A stretch of 64,000 nt of DNA from Chrysopilus asiliformis. Lineage: Eukaryota; Arthropoda; Insecta; Diptera; Rhagionidae. The notes under the pieces were generated by a model. It ran no database searches and was not told the origin of the DNA. It saw only the letters and a program-made list of their open reading frames with translations. Shown in pieces: positions 22,680 through 33,836 of the stretch (position 1 is the first letter of the stretch; each line of letters opens with the position of its first letter). The DNA lies in contig OZ035961.1 of the NCBI GenBank assembly GCA_964034945.1, positions 17,623,243 to 17,687,242 on the forward strand. The letters run 5' to 3'. The position numbers were made by a program, and so were the translations under genes.

Positions 22680-22797
22680 CATTGTGTTATGAGCAGTTAC
22701 TACTATGTTACGATCGGTTACCACTCTGTTACGATCAGTTACCACTATGTTACAATTAGTTAACACTATGTTACGATCAAGAGCTACTCTGTTACCG
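22680..22797. repeat. 21-bp minisatellite, about 5.5 copies
   Basis: Unit GTTACCACTATGTTACGATCA, starting at 22696, 22717, 22738 and 22759, with a diverged partial unit before and after. Units differ by one to four bases. Confidence 0.8.
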
Positions 22798-23029
22798 AAA
22801 TTATTTAAAAATTAAGTTGTTTGGTTGTTTTTTTTTTCTCTAAAAAAGAAAATATGTCATTGGTTTTTCTCTAAAAATTCTAAAAATTTAATAAAAAAAA
22901 GTCCTAAAACAACCAAAAATTTGTTGGTGACCCTGAAAGTCCTCACAAAAGTCCAACCGGTGTTGAATGTCTCGAAAAAATGCCAAACAAGCTCATCCGT
23001 CAAAAAATCAATTAGATTAATATGCTAAG

Positions 23030-23105
23030 GTCATGATGACGTTGCGTGGAAAATTCTTTGTTTCCTTTGTATTATAAGAAATCTCTTCGTCATGAGAAAA
23101 TTTCA
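23030..23105 (+). repeat. Family E dispersed repeat, copy 1
   Basis: GTCATGATGACGTTGCGTGG then AAAATTCTTTG and CTCTTCGTCATGAG. Matches 24553-24617 in order and spacing. No terminal repeat was found. Confidence 0.55.
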
Positions 23106-24552
23106 AGGTCGACGGTTCCGTGAATCATATTGAAGCGCCATTTGCGTAACACTTCATGCCAATTTTCTTCTCGCGAATTCGGTTAAAAAGAGGGGAAAAA
23201 CGAGGCATTTGAAAAGAAAACATCATGTCAACACGACAATCTCTGAAAGACATTTTGATGGCGCGATTATGTTGGCTGCTAAATTTCAATCGGTCTCAAC
23301 AGCAACATAAAAAGCTGACTAGACGTGAGCATTAAATCATTAGCTTTGGCACAACCCATTTGGTGCCAATTAACGAGTTTTCCGCAACTTCAAATTTAAA
23401 GGCGTCTGAAAGAAAAAAAAAGCATTTGAAGAAAATGTCGAATGAACAAAAAAAAAACTCCGCGTTTTTCCGCGAATTTCAATTTCAAAGAACTGCAAAT
23501 TCTGTCACTGACATCGAATCAAACTTGAACTGAAACGAAACCGTTTGAATGTCATTGCTAACGACCATCCCAAATGGTTAATTTCGTGCTAAAAATAAGG
23601 AAATTACAGCGAAAAAAAAAATCTTTTCTTGTGTGCTTCTTTTCTTAACCTTTGGATACGCCAACATAATTCGCCGGATTCGTTGTGCTAATCGACAAAA
23701 TTTCAAACTATCTATGGGTCACCTATAGTGACGTCATGTGCGCGGATTTCGGATTCGAATACTTGTGGCTGCATGTTGGATGGTTGTAATAAATTACCTC
23801 ACCTTCGTTACATAACACCTTAATCTCTCTGCGCAGAATTAAGTAAAGCAGATCGCATTTTTTGGCCATACACAATTTTAATGGTTCTTATTTAATTTGA
23901 AAGACAAAAGACAAGACAAAAAAGAATCATCATTTGAAGCACGCACGCACACTGTAAAACTCTGCGGTTTATGATTACCATGAGAAAAAGATGTTCTATT
24001 GCTTCTTGGGATCTTTGTGGGTTTTCTTCGCGTTAATTAAATGCTGGCTCAGCCATTCGATTTTGAGAAGAACACAAGATGGGATTGCGATTTTTTTTGT
24101 TCCGTATTTAATCTCCAAGTTTTTTATACTCTGGTATTTATTACAAATTTTCGGTTGGTTGGTGTGCGTGATAGTTTTTATTCGGGTCAAATTGCTTAGA
24201 ACGTTTTCAGCACGAATTTGGCTGCTTTTTTTCGACACATTTCTGATGGTTCCAATGGATAAGTTGGGTTAAAATTGCCTGATGGTGGTTATCAAGTTAG
24301 CGCATCTAGATTATTTTTGTTGGAGTTCAACTGACCAAGATTATTAAATTGGTCGACGGAAATAATTTTTTGTTTAACCGGTCACATTGCATGATTGTCC
24401 AAAATTTTCTTAAGAGGTTCGCATTTTAGGAGAAAATGCTTTTGAATAAATCTTTAGGCCCGCACCACAGTGGTATCAAAATGTTGAAAACCACATCGCT
24501 AGCTTTGGAGCGACAAGCTTTTTTCATGTATTTTTTATTTTATTTATATAAA
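23106..24552. other. Non-coding stretch
   Basis: No gene recognised. The 93-codon frame at 23991-24272 is rich in Phe, Leu and Trp and overlaps an opposite-strand frame of similar length. No domain was recognised, so it is not called as a gene. Confidence 0.45.
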
Positions 24553-24617
24553 GTCATGATTACGTTGCCTGGAAAATTCTTTTTCAGATATTTCTTCGTC
24601 ATGAGCAAAATTTCATA
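24553..24617 (+). repeat. Family E dispersed repeat, copy 2
   Basis: GTCATGATTACGTTGCCTGG, AAAATTCTTTTTC, then TTTCTTCGTCATGAGC. Matches copy 1 at 23030-23105 with a few substitutions and a shorter middle. Confidence 0.55.
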
Positions 24618-24650
24618 AATAATTTCACATATAGCAGTCTAAGTCGATGG

Positions 24651-24712
24651 TGTGATCAGCACCAAGCAGTAGCCGTTGCTACTCATCTCGGTAAAACAAG
24701 TTTGGACCTACC
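24651..24712 (-). repeat. Family D dispersed repeat
   Basis: On the minus strand it reads AACTTGTTTTACCGAGATG then GGCTACTGCTTGGTGCTG. This parallels the 78-bp unit at 13351-13428 (AACTTGTTTTAGTGAAATA ... AGCTACTGCTTGGTACTA). Confidence 0.6.
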
Positions 24713-27700
24713 AACAAACCCTTTCAAGTCAACTTTTCCAACAATTTTAGACCCATTTAAATTAATTTTTTAATTCATTAAAATCCGCCCAATGTGCCAA
24801 TCCACAAAAAAGAAAAAAACTTCTCCAACATTTCGTTTCTTTCGTGCACGACTTTTTTAATATCGCCAGCAATCTTGAACCATAAAAAAAACAGGTAACA
24901 ATAGCCAGCTGTAATTTTTTGTCCGGTGATTTCAAGGTTAAAACCTGAAGACGAGTCGTGTGTGTGTGTCTTAAAAACAGAGTGGCCTACTGTCAGAATA
25001 ACGAAGAAGACGGTGAGGTGCCATGTCGGATCGGTGGGTAGAGACAGCGGGAACCTACTACGAGTTGATTATAATGAATCCATTCTATTCTTCTATATTC
25101 TAACGTCCAATGCGTACTTAGACGGAAGTGTGGTTCGCTTCATGGAGTCAGTCGTTGGTGTTTTTCTTTAAGTTTTTAGATTTTTTTATACTATAAAGTG
25201 ATGAATGAAAATCCTAGCTTGTAATATCACGCGGAGAATTGAATTTAATTTGAGTTTTTTTTGCTCGAATTATTACAGATTTTCGGGAATAGATTTACAT
25301 TAGAATTTTTTTTTTTGATTAATTTTGCATGATTGAAACTGAAGTTTTTTTTTGTCCCAAAATTTAAAAAAAAAACATTTTCTGTGATTCTTCGTGGTTA
25401 GTCATCAAGTTTGACCTTACAATACTTTTTCTTCGATTATATTATTTTTTTTACCTTTTCATCGTGATGTTTACTTAAATATTCGATCTAGGAAATATTT
25501 CGTTTCATTTAAAATCAAGTAATTTTGGTAATTACTTAAACTTGTATCAAAGTTTGTTTCTTAATTGGATATTTTCAAAATAAATATGAGGTGAGGTTTT
25601 AGGGATACATTTCAACCAAAAATGATCAGAAAAAAATCTAATTTCACTTTTTTTTAATTATGTAAACGATTGTCAATTAAATATTTAAAAAAAATCTTTT
25701 ATCATGTTTTTTGGTTTTTTTTCTGTTTTATTTTTTTTTTCTCTTTAATTTTTTTTTTAATTTTTTATTTTAAATTTTTTTTGTTTTTTTATTTTTTTTT
25801 ATTTATTTTTTTCACAGAAAAATTTCTTAAAAATTCGAATTCTTCCCTGTAACTGTAAACAGAGTCTCAAAAAATTTAAAAATGTTTAAAAACAAAAATT
25901 CGAACTGATATACAATCCAAAATCCAATCAAATTTTTGACCTTGAAAACTCTGCTACGAATCTTAATAGTTTTTGAAATGCAAACAAATTTTCTCATTAT
26001 TACTTAAACTTAAAAACTTTTTTTTCCAATCTTATATGTATTTCAGTGTTTTTTTTTTCATGTCATTTTTCTGACAAACGACATTAACAAACATATTTTA
26101 CTCACGTTTTTTCGTCAGCACGTGGCCTGACTAATTAATTAAAAAAAACTATTCACAAAACAACAACAAAAAAAAGGAACAAGCGATAAAAATGCAAAGA
26201 AAACTACCTCACGGTAATAAAAAAAAGACATGATTTTGAAATTTGACAGCAGAAAAAAATTGATGCGTTTAAATTTTGCATACATTTGAAAAATAAACAC
26301 GACGACGAACCGCGAGATTATGGCAAAAGTACGTATACCTAATTAAATTCAATGGCTGGTAGCATAATATTTTTTTTTTCGGTTGCATCATCACATCATC
26401 GTCAGATTTTGACAAGTCGTTGACAGTGGCATGGCCAAATAAGTTGATTTTGCTATCTAGCTATGTTTTACTGTCCTCGCAATTGTTGTCATTACTGTCA
26501 AATGGGTAAAAATATACGAAATTCACATTAGGGAGCTGTGAGCAACCGTATATGTATATGGAATGGCAGAAGAAAAGCCTGATGTGGTCATCACTTGATT
26601 ATGCACCAAGGTATGGTTTTTGATAGTTGAAAAATCTTGAAAACGGATGAATATTTTTCGGGTGAAGATTATTTGAGGCGTTTCACCGTTGTGACATTTT
26701 TATGGTAGTCGAAATTTCTTGAAAAGTCGGCTCTACGCTACCACGACCTCTAAAATATCTCGAAAACGGTACAAGATATTGTAAAACGGCCCAAAATTTT
26801 TGTCTGAAATGGGAAGTTTGGTTTGTGTATTTTTTTTTCGAATGAACACTGCATCACCTTGTATCAATGTCTTCACTTATCCTAGTATCTCGATAGCGGT
26901 AAGTTTCACAAAAAAAAATTGGAGAAATTTGTAATATCTCGAAAACGGTTTCATATGTTGAATTATAGTGCAAGAACAAAAATTGTGGCTTTGTCTTCAG
27001 TTTTTTACGACGTATAAAAAAAAGTAAAAACCTTATCCTTATAATGACCCAATCCTTACAAAATCGATCCTCGTCTAGCTTGAAAATACTTTCCAACAGT
27101 AGAAATTCCAAACTAATATCTCAGAAAATATGAATTTCTTATTTTTATCATTGATGGTTGCAACTTGAAGCTCACAATTAATAATAAATACTTGGCAACA
27201 AATAAAATGTAACTGACCAGCCATAATTCGACGTGATGATGAGAGAGGTTGGATCTTTACTTTCAATTTCGAGCTACTTACCGGTTCATTAGCCGCGCTT
27301 TTCAATAAACAACGACACATTGTTGACGTTAATAATTGCAACAATGTTGCATATATGTCAACATTACGCGGTTTATTTCATAATAAAAAGTCAGCGGGGG
27401 CCGTCCCAGCCCGGGCATCAATATTGCAAAGTTTGTATTTTCAACGAAAACGGCCCTGGGCAAAGAATTTACATTTGCTTATAGTTAAAATATCGTGATT
27501 TTAGTTTTGAATTTTCCCTGTTCTGAGTATGTTTGCGCTTGGCGGAGTAAAGGGGTACTAGAAGCACGCGAGTTTTAAATGAAAGTGAAAATTTTCACGC
27601 TCGCTTCATGCTCATATGAAGCAAAACAAATTTTATTTTCGATTTCAATCGATCGAAGTTGAACTGAGGTAATTTTGTGAAAATGCACCGCATTTGCGAT

Positions 27701-28030
27701 TACGTCAGTTCAGAATTTTACAACGTCATTAAAAAGTAGGCACTTTTTGTTACATAATAACTAAAATTATCAGAGAGATAATCTTTTGTATAGTGTTGGG
27801 TATTTGAGTAGCCGGTATGAGTTTGATGCTGATTTTTATAGTTGATTAAATTGTTTTAGTCGGGAAATAAGTCACTAGGCAACAGCTGCATATAAAACTG
27901 AAATAACCTAAGCGCATTTTTGGAACAACCAACATCGAGAATATCTGCGGTTAAAGTGATTACTAACCAAAGATTGGCGCACATTTTTAAAACGTGGGCT
28001 TCCCAGATAAGGGCGCGGCAGGCCTTATGC
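24713..28030. other. Non-coding AT-rich stretch with old repeat DNA
   Basis: No gene recognised. 25690-25820 is almost pure T-rich sequence and makes a spurious Phe-rich frame (25670-25852). Between 26630 and 27010 the phrase ATCTCGAAAACGGT occurs twice, together with GTGCAAGAACAAAAATTG, which resembles family A. This block is therefore probably a decayed repeat. Confidence 0.5.
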
Positions 28031-28222
28031 CCAGTTGACATTAGGCCAATTGCTAGTTGACAGTAGTCCTGGTAACGAGGATACAATTAAAATAATATCA
28101 CTAGTATTAAACTACTTGGAACCTTCCAACTTTTGTCCCTAGTTGGAAACTTCCAACTTTTGTCAAACTAGTTGGAAACTTCCAACTTTTGTCAACTAGT
28201 AACTAGCCTAATGTCAACTTGG
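28031..28222. mobile_element. Short inverted-repeat element enclosing a 28-bp minisatellite
   Basis: Arms 28031-28063 (CCAGTTGACATTAGGC...CTAGTTGACA) and 28190-28222 are imperfect reverse complements over about 33 bp. Between them, three 27-29-bp units (28113-28139, 28140-28168, 28169-28196) each carry the near-palindrome GTTGGAAACTTCCAAC followed by TTTTGTC. A target duplication was not resolved. It is non-coding, and the 76-codon minus-strand frame over its left arm is a by-product. Confidence 0.6.
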
Positions 28223-28229
28223 TATTAGT

Positions 28230-29524
28230 GACAAAGCCTTGGCTTTTCAAGTCCACCCAACTCCAGCCAAAACCCGATCAAAAAGGCTAATAAAAATATA
28301 TTTCTCTACTATTGCACTTACAGTTATACATTTATTACCAACCATAGAGGTTTTCCAACATTTGTAAGGTTTTGTATTGCCTGTCGGACGACACTGGCCG
28401 TCAAATAGTGTCGACAGATACTTCTTGGTTCTACGGTACCACGACTCTAGAATGTTGCCACTCTTTCGTTGTTGTTGGATTGCAAAGCTAACAAGTATTA
28501 CAATCCTATCCACAATTTTTTAAAGTCTTCGGACATAAAACCATTTTTTTTAAATTTAGCTTTATCTCAAATTCTACTTAAGCTGATTACAAATTCTTGC
28601 CTCCGATGATCTGTTTATTAATAAAATTATACATTCGTGAAAAGTTATTGGCGTGCGAAAAACCAACAAAACAATTTCATTTCCGCAACGTCTCCACCGC
28701 TGGACGTTAATTTTTTGTTTTGGTGATTTTCGGGTGAACTTTTCGTGGAGTATCTTTCGAGTGGTTTCTCCATTTCGACATCACAATTTCCGATGTTTAG
28801 AATTTTTGAGTTTTGAGTGCTGCTGCTGCCTATATGCCTGCCTCCCGAAGAATCAATTTTTAGAATTTCACGCGCATAAACATTAATAAAATTATTGACA
28901 CGATCATAAAGTAGTCAGAATTTGAAATACTCGACTTGCCTGGATATTTTGTGAAATAAAATTGAAAATGGGACTCAATGAAGAACGAATCGAACTGATG
29001 GACTTTACAGATTTTCCAATAATTTTATTTATTATTACGTATTTTTTTTCCTGAGTGGCCCCAAATTGAAAAACTCCATGGCAGTCCGTATTGATATTTT
29101 CGGAACACGCGAAGATCTGAAATTTATGATTGAATTGGGATTGAGAGCTGCCAATTTCGTGTGTGTAATAATTTTGTGTATGGAAAAACGCTTAAAAGAT
29201 TTGTTTTGCATTTTCTTCTGGGACGTTCGCTATCTTCGAATAATTCATTAGGGTTAATGTGGAGTTTGAATGGATTTTTTAAATTGCCGAGAAATGGGTG
29301 AATTGGCAAAAGATTTAATCGATTAACACTTGTATATTTTGGTAGAAAAAAAAAACTTCTTTGGCTAAAAATAAGAAAAGTTGCCTGTAGTTGCTTTACG
29401 TGTTGTTTAAGTTTTTTGCAATGTATAGTTTCTTGCAAAGATACTATTTTGAGCCAATTAGGGCTAAAAAATGAAGTTCAAGGAAGTATTTTCTTCGCGA
29501 ACAACTAAACTTTGGAACAACTTA
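28230..29524. other. Non-coding stretch
   Basis: Several short frames (for example 29124-29438 minus, 104 codons) have no motif. No repeat was recognised. Confidence 0.5.
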
Positions 29525-29790
29525 GGGGCTGTCCATAAAATACGTAAACTAGGGAAGGGGGCAGGTGTGTCGGTTACTTTTGCAACGATTTTTGACTTTG
29601 CTTTTCAAATTTCAATAAAATAATATTCATGAACAGAAATATATAAAATATAACTTTATTATCCTATCAGAGAATCTTCGATAATATCAAGGCGGTATTA
29701 AATTTCAAACAGAAAATTGTTAAGCAATCTGACGAGGGGGAGGGGTCCTAAAACCATGAAACTAACGTGACGTATTTTATGGACCTCACA
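29525..29790. mobile_element. Family C element with GGGGCTGTCCAT ends
   Basis: Left end GGGGCTGTCCATAAAATACG. The right end, GTGACGTATTTTATGGACC, is its approximate complement. The interior has G-rich and AT-rich parts. This is the most complete copy of a family also seen at 38558-38727, 39312-39440 and 48693-48837. The end sequence recurs in many insect genomes as far as I recall; the transposon class is not assigned here. Confidence 0.6.
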
Positions 29791-30697
29791 CTTCCATTGA
29801 TTTCGTAACTTTGTGATAAACTTGGAACCTCTTGTTTCAACTAAATTAGTGTAATGGGTTCGAATTGTAAAATTTTATCATTTGGTAAATCATCATTTTT
29901 AAATAGTATGTCAAAATCTAAATAACACAAGAGAACTTGCCTTAAATTCACATTAACATCTTGACTTTGTGGTCGCGGCGTCCATTTGGCGCCCTATTCT
30001 GGTACTACGGAAAAAAACCAACCGAATTTAAATTTTTAAAAATTCATCAATCAAATGAGCAATGTCACCGAAAGATTAACACACATTCTATCACTAATGA
30101 ATGAATATGCGGATTTAATTGGCAGTTCAAAAGATCGTTTAATATTCACAGATTTTCCAAATTATTCGCTCACCTGAAAATACTAAAATTCACAAAAGAT
30201 TTCTTCGATTTAATCACTCGCGATTAACTTCAATGTCAGTGGGCCAAGTCAGGGTACAAAGTAAATTGGCGGGCAGGCAAGCCTCTAAAATTCTCAAATG
30301 GTGTAGTAGATCGTTGCAACAAAGTAAACTAATGGCCAGTAACCCAGTAAAAGACAACGATGACAAAAAAGCATTAACGACGGACAATCCGTAGAAGAAA
30401 AAAAACACACACGCCGATTCGGTATAGCAATTTCAATAAAATTTTATACCGAAAATTGGCATTTGAAATTGCGCAGTGGTCGCATTTAATTGCACTTTGA
30501 CTATTCATTTATGCAAATTTCAACCTGTTTTTCTTCAACAATTTTACTTTTTTTTTTGTCTGTTTACCTTTTCTTCTGTGATTTCTTCTACTCGAATGAT
30601 TTTCATCCAACATTTTTTTTTGTTTGTTCGTTTATTTTTAATCGGCCACCTTAAAACAAATAGCCGAAAATTTTTTTTGGACAAATTAAAGTGTATT
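29791..30697. other. Non-coding stretch with one repeat relic
   Basis: 29952-29993 reads TTAACATCTTGAC then GTGGTCGCGGCGTCC, related to the cores at 119-133 and 63655-63671. The rest shows no gene or repeat. Confidence 0.45.
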
Positions 30698-32469
30698 CCC
30701 AAGTAACCAAAACTGGTTATATTCCGGTTGAATAACCGTTTAGTAACCTTGGTTGCGTAACACATGAAGTTACAAATTGATTAGCATAACGTTGCAATAC
30801 CACTACAGTAACGGTTGCACAACCGTAAACGCCGCGTTATTTTGTAACCATGGTTAAAAAACAGTTTTCTGATAACGTTGTGCTAACGTTATAGAAAAAC
30901 CATTTTGTAACTCTACGTGGCAATTCCTGCCCTCTCTTTTCATTTATAATGAACTCATCTTTCTTTCAGTCAGCTTTTTTAGTGTGTGTTGAGGGAATGT
31001 TTTCACACGAACATTTTATTAGGTTTGAATGGCGATATGTTTATTATGTGGTTTCATTGAATATTTACTTCAAGATGGAAATATTTTATTTAGAATAATA
31101 TACACGTAACATAAAATTACTGAAATTTGATGATTTTTGACCAAAAACTTTAAACGAGTAAACATTCTTGGTGAATATGATAGTGATACCTCGAAAAAAT
31201 ACATTCCGCCTGAAGTATTTTGCAAAAATGACCATATTTTTAAAAATATTTGGAAATATGGGCATACAAAATGTAACTTAAAATTACTCAGAATTCTTTT
31301 TAGACTAAAATATGTCCCCTAAAAATAGTTTTTTCTTTTATCTAGGTCGATAAAAAATAAAGATAATGTATTTAATTGCGTTTTCAAAACTCGAAAAATT
31401 ATATTGGCAAGACACAGCCATCTTGGAAAGTTTTCCTATAACAAATTGTCTAAATGTTTGTAATGTGTGCGTGTGGCAGGCGACGACAAAGATTATTTTT
31501 CAGTTTTTTAGCCGCCATTGAATAAGGTGAAGGTACCTAAAATGGAACGTCTTATTAAAATGGTAAAATAATTTAATTGGAAAACTAATTATTTTTTTTT
31601 TGTTTCTAAATTTGTTAGGGTCGAATCTTATAAAAAAATTATTTGAATTTCTCGACCATTTTCGAATTGAAATTTTGCACACATACGAAACTCCGATAAC
31701 AATTCTTTATTTGTGTATGCATGTACTACAAAAAACAAAGATTTTTCCCAAAATTTGATAAGCTCCATTTCCAAATTATATAGAGTTCGATTTTTCCAAA
31801 ATTCTTTTGCCGCTAAAATTTCGAGGGTCAAATGTAAAAGTAGCACAACTTCACACAGCCCTTAAAAATTATTATGAAATTTTTTAAAATATCACAACAA
31901 GATGTGACATAGTATTTTACTTATAATAGGAAAAATCAAAGTGTTCCCAATTACCGGCCCCGTACCCTATTCAACACATTTGATATTTCCTCTTGCAGGT
32001 GGTGGAATTAGCTAACAACTAGAGAACTTCTAGAGAACTACTACAAAACTAGTCTCGTCACCAAAATATTTTAAAGTCAAATAAATAATAAATGGAATTG
32101 AAAAACCCGGTTTTGTAGATATTGTAGAGATCTACATATTGGCAGTTTTTACTGAAACAAAAATCATCAAAATCTGATTAGTAAAAGTTAGAAAACGGTT
32201 TCTAAAACACCTGCTTGCAACTCAAGGTAAAAATTCGTTACTAAATAACGGTTGGTTAACGGTTTTTTACGAGTTAGTTACAAAACGGTTGCCGAATAAC
32301 GTATTTGCACCTCAGATTAAAAATTCGTTAGTAAATAATGGTTTATTTCGGGTTATTAGAAAACGGTTTGCAAAATAACTGAAAAGAAACGGTTAGAAAT
32401 TGGTTGTTTTTGTAACCCATGTTACTTTCCGGTTGTTTTTATAACCTCGGTTACAAATTGTTTGTTGGG
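30698..32469. mobile_element. 1.8-kb element with CCCAA ends and GGTTA-rich termini
   Basis: It begins CCCAAGTAACCAAAACTGG and ends GGTTACAAATTGTTTGTTGGG, giving short CCCAA/TTGGG inverted ends. About 240 bp at the left and 310 bp at the right are filled with degenerate GGTTA, TAACGG and CGGTTG motifs in both orientations. The central 1.2 kb is AT-rich, with short frames only and no transposase. The architecture suggests a non-autonomous DNA transposon with multiple subterminal binding sites. Target duplication is unresolved and the superfamily unknown. Confidence 0.55.
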
Positions 32470-32744
32470 TTGTCACGTAAAAATTTCAATGATATTGAAT
32501 AGATTTGCATTTGGCGATCGATTCAATGGCATGAGATTCGTTAATTATCGTAAATTGTCAAGGGGTTAACGTGATCTAATTTTAAAAGATTTTCACGCTC
32601 CAATTGTGCGGAAAATTTGTGGATTTTTGAAGCGTTCTTGTGAGAATGGTTAGAAAATTGTCTCGGAACTAGATATTACCAAAATTGTATGAAAAATCAT
32701 AAGTCTGGCCCTGTAATGGCAAACGCCGGAATTCGTCCTGTCTG

Positions 32745-32790
32745 TGTAATGATAGTTACTGCTTGGTGCTACTTCAGTTGTGAAGACCTG
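32745..32790 (+). repeat. Family D fragment
   Basis: ATGATAGTTACTGCTTGGTG followed by CTACTTCAGTTG parallels the core of the 78-bp unit at 13351. Short and diverged. Confidence 0.4.
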
Positions 32791-32816
32791 GTTGCGTTTG
32801 GTATTAATTGCCATTG

Positions 32817-32938
32817 AGCGAAAAAGGGAGAGATAGAGGAAAAGAGAAAAAAATAGATAGTGGGAAAGGCAGAGGAGTTTGATAGAGGATTGGGAGAAAA
32901 AAATTAGGATGAAGAAGGCAGGGAGATTATTAAGAGTG
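32817..32938. repeat. Polypurine tract
   Basis: About 120 bases made almost only of A and G, with scattered T and few C (motifs GGGAGAGA, GAGGAAAAGAGAA, GGCAGGGAGA). Simple sequence, without coding signs. Confidence 0.7.
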
Positions 32939-33122
32939 CTATAACCGTTTTAAAAAAATGCAGGCTTATGAGACACTTTTCGGTACAGTTCGCCTGGTGT
33001 TCACGAGTAGAAACTTCAGATCTAAAAGCTGCTTAAAAACAACGGGAAGAGTTGGTTTTCAAAGATTTTTAAACCAACCCATTGTTAAATACGAAAAAAC
33101 AACGAACAAAGCCTTTTTGAAC

Positions 33123-33210
33123 TAGAGTGACCATCCGTCCCGAAATGGCCGGGACAGTCCCGGATTTACGCATGTTGCCTCTGCTTCCCGGAAACTAAAC
33201 TTTAGTTCCG
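33123..33210 (+). mobile_element. Possible hAT-type terminal fragment
   Basis: TAGAGTGACCATCCGTCCCG then GGCCGGGACAGTCCCGG resembles the TAGxGTGACCAxxxGTCCCG phrase that recurs in animal genomes at ends of hAT-like non-autonomous elements. That is recalled family knowledge, not proved here. The complementary end (TGGTCACTCTA) was not found nearby, so it would be a solo end. Confidence 0.35.
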
Positions 33211-33780
33211 GATTATCCAATTCCCTTAAAATAATTCAGCAAACGCTACAAAAAACGATCACTTAATATGCAAAAAATACTCTACATCACCTGGGGTTAT
33301 ATATTTTTTCGCCAATGGCGCATTTTTTCCAAGAATTTTTAGCTAGGGCATACAACTCCAAAGTTTTCGCATGCGGCTCAATTTTCTTTATTGGTATTTG
33401 TAAAATTTCTGTTGAATTTATTGATTGAGCATGAAAAGCATACTTTATTTGAACAATTTGATGAAAAAACCGCTTGCGGCACATATTTATTAACTTTTTC
33501 GAACGAATTTTACTTCTTAACTTTCACTCCAAGTCAGTCTTCTTAAATTTTTGTATATAAAATTTGTTGTTGTTTCAACCATCTGCCCTCATTCCATCCC
33601 CCCCCCCTCTCGCTCATCTTGTCCCAAACTGACTCAAAATAAATATAGTCACCCAATTTTTAACTCAGCCGAAAAATTGTAAATCTTCCAAGAAATTCAG
33701 CATTTCACAAAAAATTCCTTGATATGCTAATTGCTTAGTCCTTGATACAAAAAAAAAAAATAAACCAAAATGGTTGTTGG
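33211..33780. other. Non-coding stretch
   Basis: Contains a C-rich run near 33599-33611 and a poly-A run near 33750. No gene recognised. Confidence 0.5.
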
Positions 33781-33836
33781 CTAATTTGTTGTCATTATTT
33801 ACCTTTTTTTCTTTTTGAATATGTTATCAGGTGAGT
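33781..33836 (+). other. Weaker candidate recursive splice site
   Basis: CTAAT at 33781-33785 matches the fly branch-point consensus. A pyrimidine run at 33801-33816 is followed by GAATATGTTAT and CAG (33828-33830). GTGAGT follows directly (33831-33836). The gap of purine-containing sequence between the tract and the AG makes it weaker than the site at 19598. Confidence 0.25.

Noticed and set aside
25670..25852. Phe-rich possible membrane protein
   Set aside because: Translation of a T-rich low-complexity tract.
30160..30215. Minus-strand CAG/GTGAGC near 30173
   Set aside because: Short, A-interrupted pyrimidine tract and a poor donor. It is also on the strand opposite the stronger candidate.
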